The translations under genes were made by a program, and so were the position numbers. Shown piece after piece: positions 11,490 to 22,443 of a DNA stretch of 64,000 nucleotides; the stretch's first letter is position 1; each line of letters opens with the position of its first letter. The DNA comes from Triatoma infestans (Eukaryota; Arthropoda; Insecta; Hemiptera; Reduviidae), in assembly GCA_011037195.1 (NCBI GenBank), contig JAAEAF010000286.1, forward strand, positions 62,001 through 126,000, given 5' to 3'. The notes under the pieces were generated by a model. That model saw nothing but the letters and a program-made list of their open reading frames with translations, was not told the origin of the DNA and did not search any database.

Positions 11490-13665
11490 TCACTAATTTT
11501 AAACAGGAATTTGGGATCGCGTTGCTGGAAAACATCAAAAATTTTACGTTAGCAATCCTAAAGTTCGAGTGAATACTCGAAAGCGGACAAGTGAACATTA
11601 CTAGAACGGAAGAACAAACTCACGCGATAATATTGGAATCTTGGATTTACTACGTGAATTCACACGATTCCCACTTTTTCAGCAAAACTTGAAGTTCCAA
11701 AGTTAGGCCTCACTCATAAATTTTTCTCAATCCTCTAAAATCAGTTTTTCCAGAGAATTGTTTCAAATACACCTCTTCTGCAAAACACGCCTTTAACGCA
11801 CACCTTTGACTTCGAATAACACATATAACAGATTCTGACAACAATATTGAAAAACTAAGTATCAAGGAAGCGCTCTACATCAATAAATACTAAAATAATA
11901 GCGTCAATTCTAGAGAAGAGCCGACTGTTTTATCCCATTTATGTATAAAGGCGTTTATTAGTCAACGTGAGCAAAGTTACTATAAGGTTATAAAAGCTAG
12001 TTAAAGGTTAAGTGACACACACTGTTTACCTTGTTCAATGTAATATTAAGGTTCAATGTAGTGCTCCCAGCGAAATTGTAAACAGCCGAAACTTCCTACA
12101 AAAAATTAAGGAATTTATAAATTTTTTAAACGAAGGTCTAATCACTAATAGCAATCACGATGACATAATCTGGTCCTTCACGAATTAACATCGCAAACCA
12201 AAATAAAAGTGATAGGTTTTTTTTGTATAAGTGCTCATATAAGCATCTCATATTTAAAGAAAGTCGTGGGAACGATTTTCGAGAAAACTTGGAAGTTCTC
12301 AAGAAAACCTATTCGTTAAAGACGAACTTCCTGTGCTCAGTTTGTTTTTAAACTTGGAATTCTAACAATGCATTGATTTATTAACGTTGTGCAGGTTTTA
12401 CAAAAGTACATTGTATTTATTTTTTATATTCAAAAGAAGGGGAGGATAACCAAACCCTATGCTATCAAAGCACAACTAGCTCAATCGACTAGATCAATAA
12501 CCACTGCCGATTCTAGAAGACGAATACAGTCCCTGGATTTACCCGGTTAAGATTCACCATAATCCAGACAAATCGGACCATAAGCTTAAAGGGGAACAGC
12601 CTAAGCTCTTCCACAGACATCCTGTTTCCAAAGGTCTTGAACCTAATTTCCTACAACCCAAGCAGTCTGATGGGTGTTTCTTCCACTGACTAACAAACTC
12701 TACAAAAAAAAGGTCTGGCATAAGCCCATCACGTAGAGATATCTCCTCCAACCGCTATGTTCAGTAAAGGATCCTACCAAATGCCTGAGAGAAGTCCGTA
12801 AAAAATACAGTTACATCTCCCCTTTTTTAGGCCTGTCCGGGCCCTCCAATGAGCATCTTAGTCCACCACTGAACTTATCTATAGGGATGAATGCTGTGAA
12901 GCTGTCCATGCCTTAAAGCTTGACAGACAGGTTGTCACAGATACGTCAACAGCAAGCTTGAACCAAAGAGGGGGGGAAGAGAGGCGCCTAATTTGGCTAA
13001 CCTATCTATCTCCACATTTCCCATGACCTGTTTCCCAGGCTAGAACAACATCCTTTGAAAAGGATAGCTCTTCTAGTGTTTGGAACATTTCAATACTAAC
13101 TTAGAGATGAACTCACAAAACCTCAGTGAATAGGCACTTTAGAAACAAGCTTAATGTTCCCACCTTCCCCAGACGTCTAAATTGCCACTAGTTTTGTTGG
13201 GAATTTGCAGAGGCACTGCCTCCGATTGTCTAATAGTAGTTATAGATCTGGTACTTCCTATATCCTGAATATTTCTGTTTAACCGTTTTTCTTCAAACAT
13301 GGAATTCTAGCAATGCATTTATACACTGATATTGTACAATTACAAATGTAAATTGTAGTGGAAAAGCACTTTATAGAAAAGCTTAAAATTGCAGCCTTTC
13401 CCAGAATCTTACAAAAATCTTAGTACATTACCTATACATATGGAGACAATCAATTTTGTTTGAAATTTTTTCCGAAACAATTCATTTAAGGCAAGTTTTG
13501 AGGGACTGGGAGGGGGGTAGCCTTGAATCACCCCGCCATGTAAACTGAAGCCAACTAAACATCTAGTAAGAAATTATATGTTTGAAGAGAATTACTTAGT
13601 AAATTATTACTATGGAAACTTCAGTAAGTAATAGAAAGTCATGTGAATGTTTCACACCAGATTTT
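11490..13665. repeat. Family A mosaic copy interrupted by a LINE fragment
   Basis: Family A blocks occur at about 11730-11790 (TTTTTCCAGAGAATTG), 12258-12390 and 13276-13320 (TTCTTCAAACATGGAATTCTAG). The family end occurs at about 13645-13665 (TGTTTCACACCAGATTTTC). A LINE piece at 12430-12960 splits the copy. The left boundary is uncertain. The same terminal block in opposite orientation starts the copy at 14630. Confidence 0.5.
12430..12965 (-). pseudogene. I/LOA-type LINE 3' fragment (post-RNase-H domain)
   Basis: The minus strand corresponds to the 42345-42965 fragment. ACCTAATTTCCT, CTCTTCCACAGACATCCTGTT and GAATGCTGTGAAGCTGTCCATG are shared in order. The encoded region is the cysteine/histidine-containing tail that follows RNase H in I/LOA-type LINEs, here with frameshifts and a deletion relative to the 42-kb copy. 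It is inactive. Confidence 0.7.
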
Positions 13666-14319
13666 CTTAACTTTAATGCTTTTGCAACTACTGTAGTTAC
13701 TTGCGCAGAGGAAAATTATTTTATAAAGTAAAAAGAAAAAAAACAAACGGAGATTAAGGTCGGAAAATGTGTTTGCGGGGAAGGAAAAACAAGAGAATAG
13801 TCGTGGAGAGAGAAGAAGATGATAGAGGAAATAGATAAAGTTTGTTAGTATATAAAATGTCTGACGTTTATTGGCTAGTCGAGAATGTCTGAAACAGACA
13901 GAAAGCATTACCACCACATTCATTGGTACTTGTATTAAGTAAAGTATGAACGGTAAGTATAGTAAGTATAAGTAGTAAGGAATATTTATAAGTTGCTAGA
14001 GTTTGCTTTTTAATGGTGTGCAGTCAGGTCGAATAGTATTCTAGTCAGATTTTAGTTTTCACTTGTTTGGCTACAAAATTGTACCAGAATGTGTGCAAAT
14101 GAAAACCTGTTCTGACAGTTTTCTAACGGCAAACCAACTATCTTGACCCAACGTATTACAGTCACATATCTGCTAGCATTTTGGTCAAACCAAATTACAA
14201 ACTTTATTTAAATGGAAAACTCTGGTGTATAAGGTCACACACACAACTTTCTCTTACACCAATTAAATACAATTTAGTTGACCAAATATTCTTCGACAAT
14301 TGCAATTTTTACACTAATT
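13666..14319. other. Unassigned interval between two family A copies
   Basis: No gene was recognised. A 94-codon minus-strand frame (13639-13923) is low-complexity and unsupported. Confidence 0.35.
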
Positions 14320-14540
14320 TGATGAATATGAGGTTGGGTTTGCAATGCTGAATGACATCTTGGATCCGTCGTAGCATACTTATTTTTGTAGTTTCTAATC
14401 GGTTTCGGATCCATCGACAGAGTAATTTTATGTATCGAACGTCAAGTTTGTGTTATATACTTCCGTCCCGCACGCAGTCAACAAGTGTAATGCGTGACAG
14501 AAACATAAAGTTGAAGTAAACTATAGTCTTACTCTGTAAC
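14320..14540. repeat. Family C fold-back copy
   Basis: 14330-14425 matches 1065-1155 (GCAATGCTG, GTMGTARYATRCTT, CATCGACAGAG-like blocks). 14470-14530 matches the opposite arm (AATGCGTGACAGAAACATAA). Both arms are thus found close together. A GGTTTCGGATCC block at about 14400 is again a CTG...GAAAC-type motif on the minus strand. Confidence 0.5.
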
Positions 14541-14548
14541 TAAACATC

Positions 14549-14630
14549 TAGTAGGTGTAGTTAGTTGTAGCTCTGTGTAGGTGTAGTTAGTTGTAGCTCT
14601 GTGTAGGTGTAGTTAGTTGTAGCTCTGTGT
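14549..14630 (+). repeat. 26-bp minisatellite, 3 units
   Basis: TGTAGGTGTAGTTAGTTGTAGCTCTG is repeated three times with period 26. It is the same unit as the 17-unit array at 15179. Confidence 0.9.
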
Positions 14631-15960
14631 CTGTGAAGTTAAAAATCTGGTGTGAAACACTCACACCAGTTCCTCTCACTACTCTGTACAGAATTATAAC
14701 TGACAAATTTTCTTCAAACTCATCATTTCCACTAAATGTTTATTCGTCTTCAATTTTATATCAATGGGAGAATCTAAATTTAATAAAATTAACTTTATTG
14801 AGGAATGTATACTCTCTCTCTCTCGCCCCCAAAACTGCCTCCTCCTCCTCCTCCTCTTTAAATGCACTTTCTCGGGAAAAATTTCAAAATAAAAGTGATA
14901 GGCCTCTGTATTCCCAGTTAGTGTATCAAATTTAATTTAGTGTTTTTATTGATAAAATCGTAGAAAACTGAAATAACTTCAGTAAAAACGCACTTCGGTC
15001 AACCGATTTTCTTCAAGCTCACCAGTTTGACAACATATTTAATTCTAATTAATATTATTTAGATGATAGAAGTGCATAATAAACTAAAATAACACTTCAG
15101 AGGAAAACCTATCCCAGCCTAGTTTTTTAAAATCCACATTAAACGAATTTTTCCAGAGAATGAATGTTTCAAATCAAAGTTGTAGCTCTCTGTAGGTGTA
15201 GTTAGTTGTAGCTCTCTGTAGGTGTAGTTAGTTGTAGCTCTGTGTAGGTGTAGTTAGTTGTAGCTCTGTGTAGGTGTAGTTAGTTGTAGTTCTGTGTAGG
15301 TGTAGTTAGTTGTAGCTCTGTGTAGGTGTAGTTAGTTGTAGCTCTGTGTAGGTGTAGTTAGTTGTAGCTCTGTGTAGGTGTAGTTAGTTGTAGTTCTGTG
15401 TAGGTGTAGTTAGTTGTAGCTCTGTGTAGGTGTAGTTAGTTGTAGCTCTGTGTAGGTGTAGTTAGTTGTAGCTCTGTGTAGGTGTAGTTAGTTGTAGCTC
15501 TGTGTAGGTGTAGTTAGTTGTAGCTCTGTGTAGGTGTAGTTAGTTGTAGCTCTGTGTAGGTGTAGTTAGTTGTAGCTCTCTGTAGGTGTAGTTAGTTGTA
15601 GCTCTCTGTAGGTGTAGTTAGTTGTGAATTCACCAAGTTTAAAGAAAATCGTTGGAGTTGTTTTCAAAAAAATCTCAAAAAACTGGAAAAAACATTGAGC
15701 AAAGTGGTACTTCCGATTGACCGATTTTGATCAAAATCTTATTGGTCAGGTCCTTGGTCAAACTAAATATCAAGTTTGAAGTTTATGCGATTTTCGCCTC
15801 TTGAGTTATGCTGACCACACACACACACACACACACACTAATTTCTGAAAACCACTCACGGGACCTGAAAACGTATACGTCTGGTGAAAAACCGACATCG
15901 TAAATTTGTCACGATCGCAATATTTCCTCTTACAGGAGTACTAGGAGTAAGAGGAGTACA
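14631..15960 (+). repeat. Family A, longest and best-bounded copy
   Basis: It starts with ATCTGGTGTGAAACACTCAC (about 14643-14662) and ends with CACGATCGCAATATTTCCTC (about 15911-15930) plus TTACAGGAGTA. Internal blocks include a CAACCGATTTTCTTCAAGCT module near 15000 and TTGACCGATTTTGATCAAAA near 15716, then (CA)n at 15820-15838 and the terminal TATACGTCTGGTGAAAAAC block. A 26-bp minisatellite occupies 15179-15625. The two ends are not inverted copies of each other, and no protein is encoded. The transposition class is unknown: a non-autonomous DNA element or a Helitron-like element is possible. Confidence 0.6.
15179..15625 (+). repeat. 26-bp minisatellite, about 17 units
   Basis: The unit is TGTAGCTCTGTGTAGGTGTAGTTAGT with minor variants (CTCTCT or TTCTGT). 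Seventeen copies were counted by eye. It lies inside a family A copy, and the same unit occurs three times at 14549-14630. Confidence 0.95.
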
Positions 15961-16079
15961 AGGAGTAGTAGGACTAAAAGGAAGTAAAAAATTTAAATCC
16001 CGTAATTCTGAGTAAAAATGGTTGCAGTGTCTTTTCTGTCAACAATCACCATAATTTTTCCAGGATACTAACTAACTGG

Positions 16080-16760
16080 AATATTTAGGCCAATGTCATT
16101 TATTTCAAATATTTTTTTCTCGAAAAAGTTCATTGTTGTGATAATTCTGAGCTAACTACAACATTAAGCTTTCCTTAAATGATCAATTCACTGTAAGTAA
16201 TATTCTAAAAATCGTTAAATGCATTGCTGGAATAGCAAATTTGAAAAAATCGCTTAAACTTGAAGTATAACTGTACCGAATAAATTGCTGAGTTTTCCAG
16301 GTTATTCTCGAGAATGGCTGAATTGAGGATTCCTTTAACGGGTTATTGCTAACGACATTATTTTTTAATGAAATATTTATTCAGAAAACTTGATTTTAAA
16401 TTGATGTTCTATTGATTCTGTGATATAGATTTCAAGTTTGGTTGCAGCGACTGTTGGAGGCGCTTTTTGGTTGTCAATAATCAGTCATAATCAAGTGCTA
16501 AGAGCCAACAAGTAAAATACACGATTCCTCAACATATGTTTTTTTCTTTTTAAGTGGATATGCACTATGGGCTGAAAGATCTATTGGGCCCCGGAGCCTA
16601 CTCAGGCACTGCCGGTTTCCGAGCAGTGTGCTCTAGCTGTAGACAACAACACTGCCCATATTTAAGTGTAAAGTTCAGACCAATTAAGTTTCAAGAAAAT
16701 TTACCATCTAACAATGCAGCAAGAGAAAGTCGTGTGTGTTTCCCATTAGATTTATTTGTT
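16080..16760 (-). repeat. Family A degraded copy
   Basis: The internal modules are decayed. The end block GCAAGAGAAAGTCGTGTGTG (16719-16738) followed by TTTCCCATTAGATTT marks the family terminus in inverted orientation relative to the 14.6-kb copy. Confidence 0.5.
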
Positions 16761-17435
16761 TATTAGAAAGAAATAATTACCCGTTTCAGTGATGACAGAA
16801 GAGAATAGTGAAATGTGTACGAAATTAAAGGAAGTTAAGCTTTTTGAATCCTTATCTGGTTTCTGTTCATTGATCAAATTTCTTTTGATACACACACACA
16901 CACAAATGATCATTAATACCTAGTGTTATGATAACTCTAGGGGGATCTGAGTAACCCTTCTTTCATCGCCCTCTAAATGAATGGGCAGGAAGGAATCAAT
17001 CCTCTGCCGAACCTTCATTAAACACAGCAACCCAATTTAATCCTTCATCAGATACTGATAGTTTGACTGGTTGACTTCATCCATTACATCATTCTGTTTG
17101 CAAGCTGCTTCCTGTAAACTTCAGAATCATTGAATCCAAGACTAGAAGCAGATAGTTAGCCAAGACTAAAAAGAATAAAATAACTGAATTTTTTGCGCGG
17201 TCTGTGAAACTTTGCCAGTTCATCATGTAACAAAAAAAAACAAAATCTGTTATGAAATACGCCTTTCTCTTAATACAGTTATAATATAAACTGCTAAATT
17301 CCTTTAAATATCACATTTTACTCATTTATCTCATAGCAACCTACTAATCCGTGAAGAGCGCGCCAATAACGCAGAACCAACCCTATATACTTGAAATTCA
17401 TTACACAAATTCCGCATATCTATCTATTTAAAATC
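16761..17435. other. Unassigned AT-rich interval
   Basis: Apart from (CA)n at 16891-16904, no supported feature was found. Confidence 0.35.
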
Positions 17436-17621
17436 ATTTTTTCCTGATGGTTTGTATAAAATGGTTTAAATAAAAGTGATTGGTCTATATCTGTGCAGTT
17501 AGCAAACCAAATTTAAAGTTGTGTGGCTTTCGAGATAAAGTCAAAAAACTCGAAGACCCCATCTATAAAAATTGTACTTCCAACCTATTGTTTCTATTGT
17601 TTATTTCTATTATATCTGTGA

Positions 17622-17706
17622 TAGAACCATACATTGAGTAGAAGTGGTACTTAGCAAAACGCTATAGAACCATACATTGAGTAGAAGTAGTACATAGCAA
17701 AACGCT
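17622..17706 (+). repeat. 42-43-bp tandem duplication
   Basis: ATAGAACCATACATTGAGTA plus the following AAGCAAAACGC-type end occurs twice in a row with two to three mismatches. Confidence 0.85.
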
Positions 17707-17859
17707 ACTCGCCCCCCAGAAATCCCCTAAAAATATCAATATTCCCGGAAAAATGTTTCAAATAGTGCAAACTGATTGTGGAGTTTTTTTTTCTTTTTCC
17801 CAGCTCCCCTCCCCCTGCAGCTGAGGAGTGTATTATTCTGCCTGTCCGCATCATGATAC

Positions 17860-18000
17860 CAAGCATGAATTGTGGAGTGTAAACTAAATTTGCTCTGTGC
17901 AAGTCTGTGTAGTCACACTGTCTGACAAACGCATCCTGAAGATGGGCGAACGCCCGAAACCGGTCGCTGACCACAACATGAAGCAGGCTATCACGGAAAA
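17860..18000 (+). repeat. Family B repeat, best-preserved hammerhead-like core
   Basis: The core spans 17932-17969. CATC (17932-17935) is followed by CTGAAGA (17936-17942), one T, a GGGCG-AA-CGCCC hairpin (17944-17955), GAAAC (17956-17960), CG and GTC (17963-17965). This matches the order of a hammerhead with a minimal stem III: CUGANGA, stem II, GAAA, stem III, UH. The extra T before stem II departs from the canonical core. The upstream CATC could pair with GATG, but that position reads GCTG in this copy. Confidence 0.5.
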
Positions 18001-18399
18001 GCATATTCGCTAAAAGTATATTTTCGTTTTCAGGCATTCTCAAAATATGTATTTCTGGGGAAAACTGAGTTTCGAAAATATGACACCATCGCAATACTTC
18101 CTCTTACTAGAAAGAAATAGAAGAATCTGCAGAACTACAGTTCAAGAGAAAAATGAATGAAACATTGAAAAGTTAGGGCTGTCCTTCCTCCCTCAATATA
18201 TTGGCAGCTGTAGGCATTTAGAAGCCATTACTATTTTTAAATGTCAATATATTGTTTTGTTTTTTCAGTCCTCATGACCAAATGGTTGATGTAGTAATCG
18301 AAATTAGTGACAAATGATATACATACATACATATATATAAAATAGGAGGTAGCACTAAAAATTGCACTGAAGCAGCTCTTTAGAAGAAAATTTAATGTT

Positions 18400-18860
18400 G
18401 CGACTCCTCCTAGAACACTCCAAAATTCAATTTTCCTGAAAAATGTTTCAAATAAAAGTAGTGAGCGCTGGTACTATGCGAAGATTAAAGAAAAAAAGTT
18501 GGAGGCTCTAGATTCCAAGAACTGGAAAAACTATGCTTTTAAAGTCGCACCTGCGGTTGATGGATTTTGATATTTCGTTTCGACCATAGGACCTGATAAT
18601 GAAGTTTTGGTTAAATCAGTCAAGCGGAAGTATCACTTGACTGAATGGATTTTTTACTTCTTGTTGCAGTTCAACAGTTTTCATTAAACTTGGCGGTATA
18701 TCAACTACACTTATAAAGAGCTAAACACACATGTTTGCAACATTTCTCAGAGAAAATTCATTTAAGGGTCTTTTTTTTGGAGAAACTGCGCTCTGAAGTA
18801 TTATTTTTATCTTTTATACGATACTATCATGCATATAACACTAATTAGAATGAAATATTT
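18400..18860 (+). repeat. Family A degraded copy
   Basis: The segment has TTCAAATAAAAGTAGTGAGC near 18448, TTGATGGATTTTGAT near 18557, AGCGGAAGTATCACTTGAC near 18622 and TTTTCATTAAACTTGG near 18678, in family order. Both ends are unclear. Confidence 0.5.
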
Positions 18861-19271
18861 TACTAATATTCACGGCTATTCTAAAGGGTATGTGTAAATT
18901 TGATTTTCAAATCGACACTGAATAGAAACTCGCTGGGTAGCAACCACGTGCGCTAAAAATGAATCCACTGCAGCGTGTGTAATAATTGTTAACTTGGGCA
19001 AAGAGTATGGTAGAATGTCAACATTTACTTCGCGTCCACTTGTAGACGATTGTTCTGCATGTGCCGAGTTTTCCATTTTATCTTTTGATACAAGGTTTTT
19101 TTTGTCCCATGATAGTGTTCCTACCGTGAGAGAATTTGATAAATAATTGTATATACTCCACAAGAATAATACATGTAATTTATTACAAAATAATAAAAAG
19201 ATTAATGATTGATATTTGACTTTATAAATTTAGAGATATAATATTTAAAAGATGAAAAAATTAATTGATTT

Positions 19272-19412
19272 TGATAGTGTTCTGGCAGGAATTGATGGTA
19301 GTGTTAAAAGTGAAAACTCACTAGTGACTATTGCTGCGAATAATATTTGTATGAAAAAGCCATACCCACCGGTTACTTGAACGACAGCTCATACCGCCTC
19401 TTCAGGAGAAAG
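19272..19412 (+). repeat. Inverted-repeat arm of Penelope-like fragment (left)
   Basis: The arm shares TTCTGGCAGGAATTGATGGT and GTATGAAAAAGCCATACCCA blocks with the reverse complement of 19761-19900. The arms are about 140 bp and the loop is about 348 bp. Confidence 0.8.
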
Positions 19413-20010
19413 ATCAAAATTGATTTTATAGTGGAACTTCGTTTTTTGAACTCTGGAAGTATTTGGGATATTTTCCAGTCCTTTCCATGTTTGATTCAAA
19501 TATTGGTGCTTTGCCAGGTTTTTGAAATCTTCTCTGACACTCCTTGCACATATGGGAAAATAGTTCCCATAGCCCAAGTTTTCCCTCTTGTTTCCACTAC
19601 TTCTTCTGGTTTCCTTCCCTGAGGAGGCAGGTTGTCCTTATTGAAGAGAATAATTGTTTGCCAATCCTTATAGCCGTCTTGTTTTAAAGCTTGCTGAAGA
19701 TTATTTTTCTTCTTTGGGCAACTCCTTTGGTACTACTGTCCTGTTAATGCGTTTAAACAACCTTTCTCCTTAAGAGGTAGCTCTCGTTCAAGTGACTGGT
19801 GGGTATGGGTTTTTCATACAAATATAATTCGTAAGTGGAAGTGTCAATAGTGAGTTTTCACTTTCAACACTACCATCAATTCCTGCCAGCACATTATCAA
19901 CATATCGATTACATGTGTCGATAAGATCATCGTATAAATTTGCTAGTTCCTTCGCCACAAACAAGTTAAATGTAAAAAAGATAAGCCCACACGCATCAAC
20001 TTAACATTCT
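19390..20010 (-). pseudogene. Penelope-like element fragment (RT thumb / linker region)
   Basis: Read on the minus strand from about 19990 down to 19390 in shifting frames, the segment encodes an N-R-T-V-V-P-K-like block, then a TIIL-F-N-K-D-N-type block, then I-F-P-Y-V-Q-G-V-S-E-K-I at about 19547-19582. The last resembles the LPYV(K/Q)GVSE(K/R)I motif that precedes the GIY-YIG endonuclease in Penelope-like elements. No GIY-YIG domain follows; an inverted copy of the upstream part (19272-19412) follows instead. At least two frameshifts are present. The assignment rests on one motif plus layout, so a different retroelement is possible. Confidence 0.5.
19761..19900 (-). repeat. Inverted-repeat arm of Penelope-like fragment (right)
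   Basis: This is the partner of 19272-19412 and carries the coding-strand version of the repeat. Confidence 0.8.
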
Positions 20011-20776
20011 GCCTACAACAAATTCTATTACGTGATGTTCCCGCATATTTTACATATAAATAATCGTCACAGAAGTTTAACCAAATGGGGATTAATTACA
20101 CTTCATTTGCCATATGAGATTATTAGGGTTTCAACCACTAGTATGAGAACATGTTTGAGGGGTTTCTCTTTTATTAAGTAAATGTTGTTTCTCTACACTA
20201 TACCAACATCTATACCATATGTTGATTAGTTCAAACACTGAGCACATTTTCAACATATCTCTTATATTAAACAAATCACATGTTCGTGTGTTAATTTTTT
20301 TCTTTCTTTTTTTATTTTTATTTCTTCCAACAGCGAACAGAGAGACAAACAAATCTCTGTCGAGTTTTTTTTGACGAGTAGGAGATATTGTCACTGTTAC
20401 GCCTTTTCATTCCCCCACCTTGCGCGCCACTAGTCTTTCTTTTTTCTTACTCTTCAGTGTTTTTTGTTTGCTTGTTTCATTTAGTTCGATCTTCTTGTCA
20501 TAGAACATGGTACAGGGAGGGGAGTCTTAAACAAAAAAAACTCAATGACTTAAGTCTCTCTAGAGACACGTCTCTCCGCCCAGAATGATGGGCACGTGGT
20601 TGTGGCGTTTATTGCGTCTCTCTTTACTATCACATGGTTTCGTTTTTAACCACTACTGAAAATATCAGTTTATAAAATGAACTTAAAAGTACTGGCGGAG
20701 AAAGTTTAGAGCTTTCATTCATTTAATACATCTAATTTTTGTATATCATATTAAATTAATAAAGAGTTGTTTCTGA
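20011..20776. other. Unassigned interval
   Basis: No supported gene was found. T-rich tracts generate short unsupported frames. Confidence 0.35.
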
Positions 20777-20789
20777 TCAGAATAAAATC

Positions 20790-21025
20790 AATAAATATTG
20801 TGGAAACAATCCGGTTAACTGTAAAACTAATACAAACACTCTGATGTGGGTTCGTATTTGCTCGAGGTGCGTGGTGGGTTCTGGTTGCTTGGGGTTCCAA
20901 GAATTCTCCCGTAGGTGAATAGGCTGCCCGAATACCAACTCAGCTGCAGAAGCGCCCGTGCTGTCATGTAAAGTGGAGCGCAGACCTAACAGTGCGATCG
21001 GCAGTCTAAGCCTCTCCAAGTGCAA
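20790..21025 (-). pseudogene. Ty3/Gypsy integrase C-terminal fragment, inverted
   Basis: Read leftwards from about 21022, the minus strand encodes LPIALLGLRSTLHDSTGASA followed by AELVFG, the conserved post-catalytic region of Ty3/Gypsy integrases. This is the region expected right after the [10 protein letters not shown] block that ends the plus-strand fragment at about 22430. The start next to 21022 is a breakpoint and not a start codon. The frame decays after about 60 codons. An inverted rearrangement of one element is the simplest reading. Confidence 0.75.
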
Positions 21026-22443
21026 CGTAGGGCAACGAGAGGGCAGTTTTTTGGATATACAGTGACAGCCAATGGTAACGCCCCGATACCCGCTAAAGCC
21101 GATGCAATAACTAACCCTCCACGGCCAACAACAGTAAAGGAACTTCGACGCTTCCTCAGAATGCTGAACGTCTACAGAAGGTGTATTCTACATGCAGCCA
21201 GCATACAAAAACCCCTTAACGCCTACTTGATGAGCGGCAAGAAGAACGACAAAACACCAATTCAATGGACAGATGAAGCAATCGTTTCCTTCGAGTCTTG
21301 CAGGACTGCATTCAGGACACCGTACTGCTTTGATACTCGGCTGCCGACGCCCAACTCTCGCTAGACTGCGAAGCCTCCGTTAAGGGGCAGTATTACAACA
21401 TAAGAAGGAAGGCAGATGGCAACCTCTTGGGTTCTAATCAAAGGTTCTTTCCTCAACGCAGAGCAAGTACGCTACTTACGACCGAGAACTGTTAGCAATC
21501 TACCTAGCAGTTAAACACTTCCGCCCGTTCTTAGAAGGAAGGGAATTCATCATTCGGACAGATCACAAGCCATTAACTTTCGCACTGCGGCAGAGTGCAG
21601 AGAACGCACCCTCCAGGCGCGTGAGACAGCTCAACTTCATCAGCCAGTTCACGACCAACATCGTCCACATAGACGGCACAGACAACAGTGTCGCAGATGC
21701 ACTATCTCGGGTAAAGAAGATCTCCCTTGACGATCACGACGAACTCGCCGGTGCCCAACGAGAGAAGCCTTCACAGATAGCTTGAAGCAATTCTCTTCTC
21801 TTGAAATCAAATGGATCTCGCTTCCAGGATCACAAACGCAGCTCCTCTGCGAGACCTCCACAGGAAAAGCAAGACCGTGTGTACCAGAGAAGTACCGCTA
21901 TTCGATCTTCAGTCTACTCCACAGCTTAAGCCACCCAAGGGTAAGGGCAACAAGACGACTTCTTACGCAGCGTTACTTCTGGCCATCAATGAATACAGAT
22001 ATTGCCAAATAGACACGAGCCTGCCCACAATGCCAACGCAGTAACATCTACAAACACACAGCAGCTCCGTGGGGAAGTTTTCCAGCGTCAACACGTTTCA
22101 GCCACGTGTACTTAGACATCACCGGCCCACTACCACCGTCAGAACGAAAGCGGTACTGTCTCACAATGATAGACCGTTATATCAGCTGGCTAGAATCGTA
22201 CCACTGGCAGAAATAACAGCAGAAGCAGTAGCGAAGGCATTCATGGTGACATGGGTAGCGCGTTTCGGTGTACCTCAACGGGTAACGGCGGATCAGGGTT
22301 TGAATCCAGTCTGTTTCAGAGGCTAACCTCATTATTGAGAATCCAGCACGCCAGAACCACCCCATACCACCCACAGGCAAACGGCAAAATAGAGAGGTGG
22401 CACAGAACATTGAAAACCGCCCTCACTGCAGGATCCAGCGCAC
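21018..22443 (+). pseudogene. Ty3/Gypsy pol fragment: RT C-terminus, RNase H, integrase
   Basis: The order follows Ty3/Gypsy pol. 21020-21364 encodes the RT thumb (FFGYTVTANG; PPRPTTVKELRRFLRMLNVY). About 21465-21720 encodes RNase H (YDRELLAIYLAVKHFRPFLE; RTDHKPL; DNSVADALSRV). About 21880-22060 encodes the HHCC zinc finger, and 22085-22440 the integrase core with the first D (Y-L-D-I-T-G) and the E region ([18 protein letters not shown]). The frame changes at least four times and there are stops, so it is non-functional. No LTR is visible. The 5' edge abuts the inverted piece at 21.02 kb. The 3' edge abuts a family A right end at about 22440. Confidence 0.85.

Larger units (their letters stand above)
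17440..18120 (+). repeat. Family A copy containing a family B insertion
   Basis: Family A modules occur at 17460-17600 (AATAAAAGTGATTGG; CTCGAAGACC). The family right end occurs at 18033-18107 (AATATGTATTTCTGGGG; CATCGCAATACTTCCTCTTA). Family B lies between them. 17622-17663 is duplicated in tandem as 17664-17706. Confidence 0.55.

Noticed and set aside
15179..15625. CRISPR-like array
   Set aside because: Units are contiguous with no unique spacers, in a eukaryotic repeat context. It is a minisatellite.
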